Below are positions 36,994-48,426 of a stretch of 64,000 nucleotides of DNA, in pieces. The stretch comes from Amyloporia xantha (Eukaryota > Basidiomycota > Agaricomycetes > Polyporales > Adustoporiaceae). The stretch spans positions 1,798,001-1,862,000 of the forward strand of contig JAYKKR010000007.1 of the NCBI GenBank assembly GCA_036971615.1, read 5' to 3'. How positions within the stretch are numbered: the first letter of the stretch is position 1; each line of letters begins with the position of its first letter. The position numbers were made by a program, and so were the translations under genes. The notes under the pieces were generated by a model. That model saw nothing but the letters and a program-made list of their open reading frames with translations, was not told the origin of the DNA and ran no database searches.

Positions 36994-37017
36994 GCTGGCG
37001 GCAATTTCCCCAGGCCC

Positions 37018-37231
37018 ATTATCGGGTATTGCCGCCGCACGCCGATCGCGTCTCGGACGCGCCCTGACGCGCCGCGGCTGCTTCTCATTCTGCGTGTTTA
37101 CCGTTGTCCACTTCATGTAGTGAGTAGCCTATGGTCCTTGATTCTGGACTTGTTCACATTGCTCAGAATATTATCTAATATTTAGCCTCGTCCATTAGCA
37201 TTCTGTTGTAGAAGTTGCGCGCGCCCGGCCA
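37018..37231. promoter_or_regulatory. Short WDR7-like promoter interval beside a transposon end
   Basis: About 215 bases separate the outer transposon from the WDR7-like start codon. They begin with the right target duplication and a stretch rich in GACGC/GCGTC that resembles another element end (37027-37085). The native promoter must lie here or further left, beyond the transposon nest. Confidence 0.4.
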
Positions 37232-40200
37232 ATGACGGCAATGAGTGCAAGCTCGCTCACCGTGCCTTTAACGTTCCCGCCTGATATTGAACTCAAGGAG
37301 GGCGGTGGTTGCGGAGACGCTGCTATTCGTAGCTGCTTATTTTCACCCACATGCCTGGTTGCTTGGGGATACTCGTCGCAAGTGTCGCCAGAAGGCGCTG
37401 GGACACAATCTCCCCCTCGAGGTGTTGCTATAGGTTGTGAAGATGGGACGCTGTACATCTTTCACCGACGAGCGGTAGATTTCCGTCAGAAGCGTCAATC
37501 TATTGAAACAGCGGGAAGTCCCTCTGCTGACCCTGGTGGGGGTTCTAGAGCGACCAGCCGATTGCGATATACAGGTCTAGGACGTCCACACTCTAGGTCT
37601 GCGTCACCGTCTTCGGCCCACTCCACTGTGTTTCCATTTTATGTGCCCCGCTCAGCTGTGGTATCCTCCGTATCGACGGATCAGGTGGAGGCACCGAAGA
37701 ACTACGTAGACTTTGATGAAGAGCCCGAAAAGCTTAAGGGAATGTTGAAGGGAAAAGCTATTAAGGAAAAGGTCTTCAACGACCTGTTGTCGCCAGATGT
37801 GGACGGGGCTAAGGGCGGCGACAAACCATCTTCATCGCGTAGCGGTCGTGGTGTCCGAGCGATCTCCGCCTCTTCCATGAGATCTGTTTCTCCACCTTCC
37901 TCACCATCATCTCCCACTCTGGTCGCATATCCACCCGTACGCGAAGCCGCTCTGCTTTCGCTCAGTTGCCATGTTTTACCTCCTTCGCTCGGAAAAATAC
38001 ATGCAGTCACAGCGCTCAAATCTTTTGACAATGGACGCTATGTCATATGTTTACAACAATCGGGGTAATTTGTCAGCATGCAAACTCTTAAGTCTAGCTG
38101 CTAATGGATGTGTCTTTTTCAGAGATATCACAGTATACGCCTCTGCGGACGGCTCATGTGTTGCTTCTGCCAGTGCGGGCAATTCCTTGCCCTCGACTAG
38201 CCAATCCGCCGGAATGCCCTCTACGATGTGGACATGGAACGTTCTTCACATGGCTCTATGGGGAGAGGTACGTGGAAATATTACTTCGATACCCGGTCTA
38301 TGAATTACAACCTAATCAACAATATCCGCAGTCCAATATAATTGCAGCTTGCGCATTAGCCGATTCCTCATATTCCGCCAGTCAGTCTATTGACACTGCC
38401 GATGGTGATTCTGAAGCCCAAACAAGGATGTCGATCTATGAGGTTCGGACAGGCCCTCAAACCGATGGAGGCGACATGTCACTTGTGAGGCTCGGCGAAT
38501 GCTATTTGGATGGGCCCGCCGAGTCAGTTGTGTTGCACCATGAAGCAGACGGTAGATTGTCCTCCATTCTCTTATCTCAGTGCATCTTATGTAGGACGCC
38601 CAACAGGCACAGCCTGTGTGGTTTATGCTTCCTCCCATCATCTTTTCTTGCGCTCAATCAGCATACATGATGCTTCTTCGCCACTGGATAAAGAGAGATC
38701 TAACCTTAGCTCCAATTTGGCGCTACCAATACCGAACCCTTTCAAGGCATTTCAAGGGCGGTCTCGGGAGCAGGTCGCGGAACTGACAGAGGCAGACAAC
38801 GCCAGCATTGGCATAGTTTTCAGCGATCCTGTTGAATTAGGTGACATCTCTCTGATCGGACCAATACTTGGAACACGGTCGATTGCTCACGATCAAGCTC
38901 TCCGTATAATGTATTGGTCCGAGTCTCACATAATGGTATGTCTGTGGATATTGCAAATAAAGCTCTCATCTGAGTTATACGCAGGCGCTGGAATTGGATG
39001 CTCGCTCATTGAGGCATCTATTCTTGCATCCGTTGATCGACGTCAATGATCTGAGCTGGATTAACGCGGACTCCTTCGTGGCAGCGCATTCGGTATTTCA
39101 TTTTTACTCTCGAATTTCGTTTCAGCTTAAAAGTCCTGCAGGACCGAGCAGATATGTATCTCATCACTAGGGTGGATGCTAATCACGATCATCTGCCAGA
39201 CGAGACAAAGTCAGATGAGACACAAATTATGCAGTGCGTATGTATCATCGCGATGGTACACTGTCTCATATCACGCGAACGTTAGCCCAGAAGTGGTGCG
39301 AAGTGTTCCACTTTCGCCTTACGACTGCTGCAGCGTCCTTACTGACGGAGCAATCATGTATACCGGATCAGGCGACAAAGCAAGAAGCGTAGAACACATT
39401 TCCATGGAAGAGGCGACGGCCAAATCGGCAAGTCGCATCATATGGAAGGCTCCTGGGGCTTCTACCGCGACACCGTTAAAACCACGCGTTACATCGCTCT
39501 TACCGATCGAGTTCGCTGATATCATTCTAGGCTGCAGTGAGAATAGCAAGCTATTCTGCTCAAAGGTGCAGTTAAATTGATGTGCTCTCTCGCAGGTGAT
39601 GGTTACCTCCGTCGTTCGTGCTTTGCGCAAGTTGTAAACAGCAGGTTGTTCAAAGACGTCTTGCAAACGTCCAACGCCCCTTTGCAAGAGAATATTATAG
39701 CCCTGGATATTGTTGAAAGCGAGAGGACAAAACAGCGATTCATTGTCGGAGGCGCTGACGATGGCTCAGTCGCAATCTGGGATCTAGAGTAAGTTTACGG
39801 CTCCTCCTTCCTGGAATCAGGTCACGATAATTGTCACAGATCCTTGAGACTTTGTGCTCGCTGGACTATATTTACCACTTCTTTCGCCAAAGCTATCCGC
39901 ATACAAGGCGAAAGGGTCGGCCGCTTAAGGGGCTGCGTGTTGTGCATTTCACAGGATGGCACGATCGCGGTGATTGCAATCGATGACTTCCAATTGTACG
40001 TCCTGCCGCGGGATCCACCGATGCTGAGATGAAAGTTTTTGCCCTAGGGTCTTCCTTGTTCCAGCTTCGATCGCTCCATTGAGGAAGGTTCATGTGAGAG
40101 AAGACAATATTCTACTTCTGTATACCGATGGTCGGGCTAGGCTATGGGATACGAAAACTATGGAATTTTGGAGATCCATGAGTGAGGATAAGGCTGACGA

Positions 40201-42404
40201 ATTACTGAAGCAGGGTGGATGGACTGGATGGTACGTCGAGCTTGTTCAACCACATAATTATATCTGTTCAACTCTTCGTGCCATTTCCTGTCGAGGCAGG
40301 TCTGTAGATGCTACGATGTCAACAGCGAAACCTGGACTATCCACGATCGCATTTCCTGGAGGCCTTGATTGTGGTGAGCTGTAGTTGCCGATGAATGCGT
40401 CACAATGGGTGTGAATAAACCATGATTCTAGCATCAACGCTTCTTCTGGATGTGGAAGCCGTCATCCGACTGGCCACCGCGAGCTATCTTACTTCACCAA
40501 CTCAGCCCAAAAGCACAGTGACGGACACACTTCGTTCTTCCTTAGCTGTTCTCTTGACTTCCGGTCTGAGCAAGGAGATTGACGGCATATGCAGGACCAA
40601 GCTTGGGGTCGATTCATCGTTCGTCCAGATCGGTCACACACGGTCGGTTTCTTGTCTCGCATGCTGATCTCGAGAATATCTCACCAAGCGGTCATCCAGT
40701 AATGGGGCTTCATCTTTGTACATGGAGAGCAGTCCGCAGAGTGTCTGGAGCATCTCCCCTGATGTCTCTGCTCTACGCTCGTTGGCGCTTATTTCTGTTC
40801 TTCATGCGTTTCTGCATCATGAAGGTATGTATCTAACCTAGTGTGTCCTGGTTCGTGGCTCTTAGCCGTCCTAGAGCTCCTATCAGATGCGACTACTGTG
40901 ATGACGTTCTACGCCACTTCATTGACCGAGGCCGTCGGACCTACATACAAACCTCCTAGCCTTTCATTTCTGGCAAGAAACTGGCTACTTTCCTCTGGTA
41001 AATTTATACAGGTCGAAAAAGAATTCTTCTTATGGTCATTCTACAGTGATCGAGGTTCGAAACGCAGCCCGCCTATTATTTGATACGGGTGTCGCGCGGC
41101 TCTCAAATGAGGAAACATTGCACATGGTGGAGGATTGGCAGCCGTACTGTAAGTCTATGGATACCAAAGGTTGACCTTGATCTAATTGTCGAATCCTCCT
41201 CAAGTACCCTGCCTACATTTCAATATGCAGGAGTCGTTCAGAAATGCCATGGCATTGCATATATGTGGCTTCATTGCGATAGAGAAATATAGCCTGCTTC
41301 CCACGAGGTAGGACATATGTATTGTGTCGCTTATGGCCGCTGAAAAGATTGTTTCGCCAGTGTTCTCATCGATATCTCCAAGTCTGTTGCCTTGTTTCTG
41401 CATGATGACGAATCAACGTATAGAGCTCTCGCCATCGAGCTATGTTCGCGCGGATTCACTCTGTGGCAACAATATGTCGACGCAGTGGAGATGCTACGTG
41501 CTCTCTTTACCCTCGCGACAACGTCACGGAAGGAGACAGTATCATTGCAGAACATCGGTTCTCAGGCCCGTACTGCGGTCTTGCGGATTGCTTCAACCAA
41601 TACTCCACTATTTATGACCACGTTGACAATTGACATTCTCCAGCCCCGCAGTGTGCAACATCGCAAGGCTGTTATGCAGCTTGTAATATTCTTGATTCGT
41701 AAAGTGAGAGCCTCTTTCCAATCTCGCAGCTGCCCTTCATGATCACCAGAAACCTCTAGTGTTGTACGGCAATCTACCGCGCTTAGTCGAAGCTGTAGTG
41801 AAGTCTCTGGACCCAAATTCCACCTCTAGTCGAGATGCTGTTCTGGATTCTGCAACAGACATTTTGGGACACATCGTTCAAACGTGAGCACTCCGGCCCT
41901 CGTGATATGTGCGTAATAATTATGTATTTCCAGCTTCCCAACAGTGGACTTCCACACGCCAAGTCAACGTCTTGCAGTAGGCACTAGCGAAGGGGCTGTC
42001 GTCATGTATGATCTGAAGACTGCTACTCGCCTATATGTGCTGGAGGGCCACAAGAAGAGAACAACAGCTTGTAGCTTTTCCCCTGATGGAAGACGCCTGG
42101 TTACCGTTTCTCTTGAGGAATCTGCCGTGCTTGTCTGGAAGGTCGGGTCCAGCCTAACAAGCTTCTTCAACCCTGGAGCGCCGCCTCGTCAAGGACACGG
42201 TGGATCCGAGCCTTTCAAGACATTAAATTTCAATATAGGAACCGAAGGTCAGCCTCTTCGTTCTTTTCAAGTGGCAAATTTTGCTCATCATTCACAGCCG
42301 TTATGTCTTTGGCGGCAACTCTGGACAACGTTCGATTCGAGTGGCCTGCTGATCGCAGTGTAAAATTGAAGATCCGGGAGGTCACCCTGACATTCAGTAC
42401 TTGA
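37232..42404 (+). CDS. WDR7: WDR7/rabconnectin-3beta-like WD40 protein
   Basis: This large gene (roughly 1,400 residues over many short introns) begins MTAMSASSLTVPLTFPPDIE. N-terminal WD40 strands include VAIGCEDGTLYIFHRRAVDF. A Ser-rich linker carries YVDFDEEPEKLKGMLKGKAI. Further WD40 units include FIVGGADDGSVAIWDLES and ILLLYTDGRARLWDTKTMEF. The C-terminal pair is RLAVGTSEGAVVMYDLKTAT and TTACSFSPDGRRLVTVSLEE with SAVLVWKVGSSL, as in WDR7. The final exon is VMSLAATLDNVRFEWPADRS, with stop at 42402-42404. Animal WDR7 works with DMXL proteins in V-ATPase assembly on vesicles. That role is inferred here. A smaller start at 37241 is possible. Confidence 0.75.
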
Positions 42405-43633
42405 TGGTTGTTTCAGAATATTTTTGAATGCACGGTATGCTATGGACTGGCAGTTCAAATGTGCTTTCGAGCGGATCGTGAATGCCTCACAACGATGACA
42501 CGGCAATTGTACGTGCCTTATTTCTCATGTTACCAGTTGCGGCAGTATTGCGACTCGCTGGTGGCTCAGCGAACTTCATAGAACAGATCCCACCGGACTA
42601 CACATACCCATTCACTGCGCGCATTCGCATTCTTCGTTGGCAACAAACCTGGCGATATCAGCGCTTAGGAGTAACGAGGGGTGTTTCTTCATTGACGAAC
42701 GCTACTTGCTTGTAAGGGACGAATCCGAAGATGAAGATAATATTGGCGATCGAGCATATCAGGGCTGAACCTCGTGTGATGATAATGGGAAGATACCTCT
42801 AATCATCATGTACTCAGCCAGCTATCGTTCGGCACTGTTTCTTAATACTGCTTTTCTTCTCGAGAGATCACTGCAGTTACCATCCCACGCATTGGGCGCT
42901 CCGTACGTGCGTGCAACCCATGCCTTGATCTTCTATGAATAAAGATACCCACCCTCAGTGCAAGCCCAACGCGGACAGGTTCTATCGATGATCATATCCT
43001 TCAAGCGTGATGGTTCACACTCTGAATGTGACGATCTCGTAATTAGTCTGTCAGAGCCTGTGCATAATCCTACAGTGTACGCATATTCATCATACGGATT
43101 GTTTGACAGAGTAAGACGGTTATCACTTAGCAGGAAAACTAGTGAAGATGAAGACAAGCGTGTAGACAAGCGTGTGTAATGATAAGGGACTCGTTTAGGA
43201 TATCTTGAGCCTACGAAGGATGAGACTAGGTTCGTTCGACAAACACGGAACGCCGTATATTCAACCTTACAGTGACAAGCCTGTGACTACTGGTACCGTG
43301 TTCATTGGCCGTCTCTATTTCCAAGTTGGGCATCGACCGCCGTTGTGGGCGCACGGAGCATGTTGCTCGCCCGCCGCAGTGGCTACATCTGAATTAATTG
43401 TGGCTTCAGCTCGGTTTGTAGGGATTGATATCTGCCTTACCTGGAACTAGTATGTCTCGTTAGGGTCATACAACAATGGCTGGTCCCAAGCTCTTGGCTG
43501 AAACGGCCGATGGGGTTGCAGTAACAGGACTGCGCCCCTAGTACCAACGGGCACCAGTCACCAGAGGGCCGGACTGCTCTTCCGCCCCTCTCCATCCTGG
43601 ACCGGCTGCGCCACAGCTTTTGCCCATCTAATA
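42405..43633. other. Intergenic stretch
   Basis: Plus-strand ORFs (42482-42715, 42958-43179, 43205-43450) and one minus-strand ORF (42933-43169) show no recognised domain and could not be joined into one gene. The interval ends in TAATA, the left target duplication of the MITE. Confidence 0.4.
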
Positions 43634-44090
43634 GCCGTACTCAATTCTTTTTTTTATTTCTCATTTTATTTTTTGTGCTCATCCGAGAGTTCGTGTAAGC
43701 GAGATTCTAAACCCGATCTAAGAATTGAGGACCTCATTTTATTCGCACGGTGGAGGCGGAGTTGAAGGAGTTCGTATTGCCACCAACAGGAATGTATGCA
43801 AAGCAGATACCTATCGTTTTTCACCCACTGGAAGGTTTCTTACATATGCTAGATGGCTATGTCTACCCAGAAAACCTATACTGCAGTCAAACCTGGAGAG
43901 CCAGCATCGAAACAAAGCATTATTCTCGCCCAGTGGTGCACCGGTCCGTACATATTTGGAACTCCGCATGTCAGACCCGTCAGATCGCTTTAGATCATTT
44001 TAGATCACTTTATTTCCACTTCATGGAACACGAGGCCTGATGTGAGCACAAGAGAAATAAAATAAAATAAAAAAAAGAATTGAGTACGGC
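43634..44090. mobile_element. 457-bp MITE upstream of the TRK gene
   Basis: Both ends begin GCCGTACTCAATTC followed by a T-run. Inverted identity runs about 26 bases, then resumes at TGTGCTCA near base 45. TAATA flanks both sides (43629-43633 and 44091-44095). The duplication could be 5 bp, or TA or TAA within it, so the superfamily is uncertain (Tc1/mariner and PIF/Harbinger remain open). A 96-codon ORF (43750-44040) lies inside without recognisable domain. The element ends 438 bases before the transporter start codon. Confidence 0.78.
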
Positions 44091-44528
44091 TAATAAAGGC
44101 GACATCACACTGTCACGCCGCCAGGTACGGTTCGCCGCACCAGACTCCCCGCCAACAGGACGTTCTCGACGCGCCGGACGCGCCGTTCTTAATGCAACCC
44201 ACGTGATCGCGTGTCTTCTCGCCGGGTAGGCCTATCTTCACTTCAACTTGCTCTTTGTTCGACTACGCTCTCCCTTCGACTCAGCTTCAACAAAGCCCGT
44301 TTTTACTTGCATTGTGCCTCATTTTTTATGTTTTTGTTGGAATAACAGCTTTTTCATGAAAGGATTTCATCAGCATCACCACGACCACCAAGAGCCACCC
44401 ACTCCGTACCACAGGCCCGACGCCGACAGTACAAACCACTCCGTCTTCTCGTGCGGGGCAAACGAAAGCGATCAACGTCCATCGCCTCCTCACGCCTCCT
44501 GTCCTACCACTAGATCCTCGAAATTGCT
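44091..44528. promoter_or_regulatory. TRK transporter promoter and leader
   Basis: The interval lies between the MITE and the TRK start codon. It contains a CACGTG-type core (CCCACGTGATC near 44200), a CT-rich stretch and upstream ATGs. A longer upstream ORF is out of frame with the transporter. Confidence 0.45.
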
Positions 44529-47500
44529 ATGCTGTCTTTCATCGAATCAAATCTGCAGTTCTATCGTATCCACTTCTTTTTCTTGTAAGGCATTACTCCT
44601 CGGCCAATCTGCATGTGTTGACACAGATAACAGCATTGCTATTCCCCTTGCTTTGTCGGCCATTCTCTACGCTTCTAATGGGAGATACCCCATCGGGTTT
44701 ACAGATTCGTTGTTCATCTGCATAAGTGCTGCCACAGGGACTGGACTCAGTACTACCGACCTCAGCAGCCTGACAGCCTGGCAACAGGCTATTCTTGTCA
44801 TCCTTGAGATTACGGGTAATCAAGTGAGTAGACTAAGCGGTCTTTTCACTCCCTCAAGCTCACATCGGCCAGGTCTTTGTTTCCTGGGTGGTCGTATACT
44901 TCCGTAGGTGTGTCTGCTTTCATATTTTTGATATTATAGTAATGACTAACATACAATAAACGCAGGCGATATTTTCTGAACCATTTGGAGCACATCGTCA
45001 GTGCCGAGTCTACCCTGAATGATCAGATAGGAGACGGGCTACCCTCGTCAAGGGTAATTAGGGACTCTCTGCCGCCTGAGTCCAAAAATCGTGCAAAGCA
45101 AGACCAGCCCGTCCGCAGACGAAAGTTTTTCATGGAGCCGGATGTGGAAGCGCCTCCTCAAATAATCCGCTGTTCAGAAGTAGAGCCGGGACTGACCGAT
45201 CCGAATGGAAAACTCGAGCGGACAGCTTCCCATCCGAGTCGTATATCCCCACTACAGGTTGCAGGACATTCACAAACTCACCAACGAACAAGCGGGGTTA
45301 CGAACCCGAGGGTGGACAGCTTCTGCAAAAATACACCCACACCCGAATTGCCGACATCATCATCAAGCGCAATCGAGGCCAATGAATCCCTCGAGGATGT
45401 GGCCGACTCACAGACGCTCGTTTCGCGTGTCATACGTAGCCTATTCCCGGCCCTGCACCGCAGACCCCGGCATACGATGTCCACACATCGGACCGAGACT
45501 ATCATCCCGCAAGTAGATACAGCCCAGTTTTGCGATTCGTCTGCATCGTCATCTACTCTCCACAATCCCGTGTCGTACTTGTCATTTCGGGCGATCGTGG
45601 GGAGGAACTCGGCATTTCGTGGCCTAAGCACAAGCGAAATTGAAGCCCTCGGTGGGATAGAATATCGGGCTTTGTCTGCATTGCTCTGGATCGTGCCACT
45701 GGTGAGGTTTTTCTAGGGATATATCTACGTGGACACTGCTGATATTCTGTCTAGTACTATGGGGGGCTACTTGCGATCTCATTTGTGGTGATCGCTCCCT
45801 ATATGACACTGCCGCGTTGGAAAGAGCTTCTTCTGCCCCCGGACCAACATCGCAAGATCAATCCCATTTGGTGAGTAGTGTGTGTTGGTTGATTGACAAT
45901 AGAGTGTACCAGATCAACTTATGATATTATTTACAAGGTTTTCCGCCTTTCAGGTAGTTGGGGCATGGGCCAATACTGGGATGTCTCTTGTCGACCAAAA
46001 CATGGTTCCGTTCCAGACCGCATATCCCATGATCATATTTCTCGTTGTGTGTGTCCTTGCTGGAAATTCTGCATTCGTAAGTTTACCCGTTGCTGAGTGG
46101 ACCTACATCTGATGGGGCGGATCCTGTAGCCTATCTTGTAAGTGTTTTTTGAATGCAGCAGCCTGTGTCTTAAGATGTTTCCACCTAATTTTGCGATTAG
46201 TTTGCGGTTCATGATGTAAGACTACATCGCACAAAGTGTTCTATTGTGTATTGAAAGCGATTAATTCTTTATAGCTGGATCCTCGCCAAAGTGACTCCAC
46301 GACAATCGCGCATCAATGAGACACTGCAATTCCTTCTGGACCATCCGCGCCGGTGTTTCATTTACCTTTTCCCTTCCAGTCAAACATGGGTCCTGCTCAC
46401 CGTTCAATTGCTAATAGAGTAAGCACAAGCGCTTCGCGAAATTTGTTTTCACTACTCATCCCTTCACTTCTCATCAGCTTGGTAGCCTTTGTGTTCGATC
46501 TCGTACTCAATATCGGCAACCCGGCTACCGCGTCGCTCCCGGTAGGGGTCAGGATGATCAACGCTGTATTGGCTGCAGCGGCTGTCCGCACCTCCGGTTT
46601 CCAGTCCATTGCCGTGTCAACCTTTACGCCGGCTGTGCAGTACGTCCGTCGTCAAATATACAGCGGAGTGACGATTGACATCGCTTCCGCCTCTAGAGTT
46701 TTAGACGTCGTGTTGATGTACATCACAATATATCCCATTGCCTTGAGGTAATCCCCTGTCGCTCAAATATGCATGCACTTGCTTACCGTTTCTATAGCGT
46801 TCGCTCTACCAATGTGTACGAGGAGCGTGCTCTGGGTATCTACGAAGATGCCCACGTCGATGATCACCACCTGTACGAGGCGCACTGGAAATCCGGAGTT
46901 GAATCTCGCCTTGCAATTTGGGGGAAATACATTTTGCGACATGCGCGCAAGCAGCTTGCCTTCGGTACGCCGATATTCCTTTCGCCCATGTAATGGTTAC
47001 TCATAGACCCTTTGCTCTCGTAGATATGTGGTGGCTTGCGCTATCGCTATTTTTGCTCTGCATCATTGAGGTGGGCTATTGCTCCTCCGTATAAATACTG
47101 TCCCGGTTTACGTATGCGTATGATTGATTGAAATCTCTCTTGCACAGCGTACACCTTTGATGAATGTGGCTAATGCCTCATGGTTTAATATATGGGCGCT
47201 AAGTAAATTAATGATATCAATATCCAGTGGTGGTAGCTTGACTGACATTGTCCATCCGGTCTAGTCTTTGAAGTCGTATCTGCCTACGGGACGGTTGGCC
47301 TCTCACTTGGTGTTCCCTACGTAAGTCACTTGTCGCTTGTAAAGCAGTGGTATCACTGATAATCACTCAATCATATGTAAAGGCGAATTACTCTCTGTCA
47401 GGCGCCTTGCATACTCTGTCAAAGCTTATCCTGTGCGTTGTCATGATTCGAGGGAGACATCGTGGGCTGCCTGTAGCCCTAGATCGGGCAGTGATGTACC

Positions 47501-47691
47501 CTCGAGAATACCAGCAACACCCAAACGAAGCTGAAGAGCAGAAGATTACCGCACAAGGGTCTCTAAATGAAGAGGCTTATGAGAGGGCAGTACGCAAGTA
47601 TCTACCGAGAATATGGATGGAAAGGCCACCTCAAAACATTAAGTATTGTGCAGAGTTGGATATTGGATATGGAGTCGGTTTTATGCTGTGA
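44529..47691 (+). CDS. TRK1: TRK-type potassium transporter
   Basis: This plasma-membrane K+ uptake protein has four pore repeats. The start MLSFIESNLQFYRIHF is typical of the family and is preceded by an in-frame stop. An intron ending at CATTGC restores FFIAIPLALSAILYASNGRY. Filter 1 is ISAATGTGLSTTDLS, followed by LTAWQQAILVILEITGNQ and VFVSWVVVYFRR. A long hydrophilic loop (about 44985-45600) carries HIVSAESTLNDQ and Ser-rich sequence. Filter 2 is GAWANTGMSLVD, filter 3 AVRTSGFQSIAVSTF and filter 4 SAYGTVGLSLGVPY. The end includes VVMIRGRHRGLPVALDRAVM. All four filter glycines are present, so the pore looks intact. Roughly ten introns occur. Expression may be affected by the MITE upstream. 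Confidence 0.9.
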
Positions 47692-48426
47692 GGCGCATCT
47701 TGGACGTCCCAACCAACGCACCCCTGCAGAAGTCAGACAAGTTCTGCGGGTGCTCTTCTGGATCTCTTCGTCACTAGCAGGTTATATAATATTCGTCTAC
47801 GATCTCGTGTATACTATACCATGCAGACTTTCAAATCATTTATTGGCATCGCTAGGCGGAGGATGAAGCTTAGCAATGGGGAGAGAGCAAGCGATGAAGG
47901 CAACATTCAATCGGCAGAACAGACATAAATGCGAACGCCGGTACTTGCAATTAGCGTAGAGAATATGAGCTAAAGGCTATGCCCCTGGACATTGAGACTT
48001 TGCTAGTACGCAAACATTCGTCGACGTGTTCACGAATAAGCACAATAGGCCTTCGACGTTGCGCGCATATGAGTTTACCTTACTTCTGCGTGAAGGATGG
48101 TTACTGGCCAATCAGAGCAGACAAGATAAGTCACGTCTACTTTCCGACAACGGCTGTGAAGGGGATCCGGACGTGCCTTACCTCTCAAAGCAGCAGAACA
48201 GTTGGATGACACTGGCATTGAGAGACAGACAATAGAGTGGTATGGTTTAGACAGTATGCCTTAGGGATACAAGCGTATAATAGCTCGACGATGAAGGAGA
48301 AACTGGAATAGCACCAAGTTGGGATAAAAAGGCGAACACGAATAGAAAGACCGAAGTGAGAATACAAACAGGAGAATGAAATGTCCTGTCCTCATCGTCA
48401 AGACCAGATGCATCACGGCAATGTTA
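47692..48426. other. Intergenic between convergent genes
   Basis: The interval holds the 3' ends of TRK1 (+) and NOT2 (-). ORFs here are short, and one continues out of frame from TRK1. No repeat was seen. Confidence 0.4.

Larger units (their letters stand above)
34883..37017. mobile_element. Non-autonomous TIR transposon with GACGC arrays and 9-bp TSD
   Basis: The ends form 31-base terminal inverted repeats, with 26 of 31 positions equal when the right end is reversed. Both start GGGC and share AAATTGCCGC and GCGGACGCC. The direct repeat ATTATCGGG flanks both ends (34874-34882 and 37018-37026), an 8-9-bp target duplication as made by Mutator-like, hAT or KDZ elements. Behind each TIR lies an array of GACGC(C) units pointing inward, with a further array in the middle. 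No transposase is visible. Two other elements are inserted inside it. The right end lies about 215 bases before the WDR7-like start codon. Confidence 0.7.

Noticed and set aside
42482..43450. Plus-strand ORFs between WDR7 and the MITE as a separate gene
   Set aside because: They do not join in frame through convincing splice sites and show no domain. They are left as intergenic.
44357..44820. Upstream start (MKGFHQHHHDHQ...) for the TRK transporter
   Set aside because: It reads the first family-typical segment (NLQFYRIHF) in the wrong frame. The 44529 start with the intron ending before CATTGC restores the conserved N-terminus.
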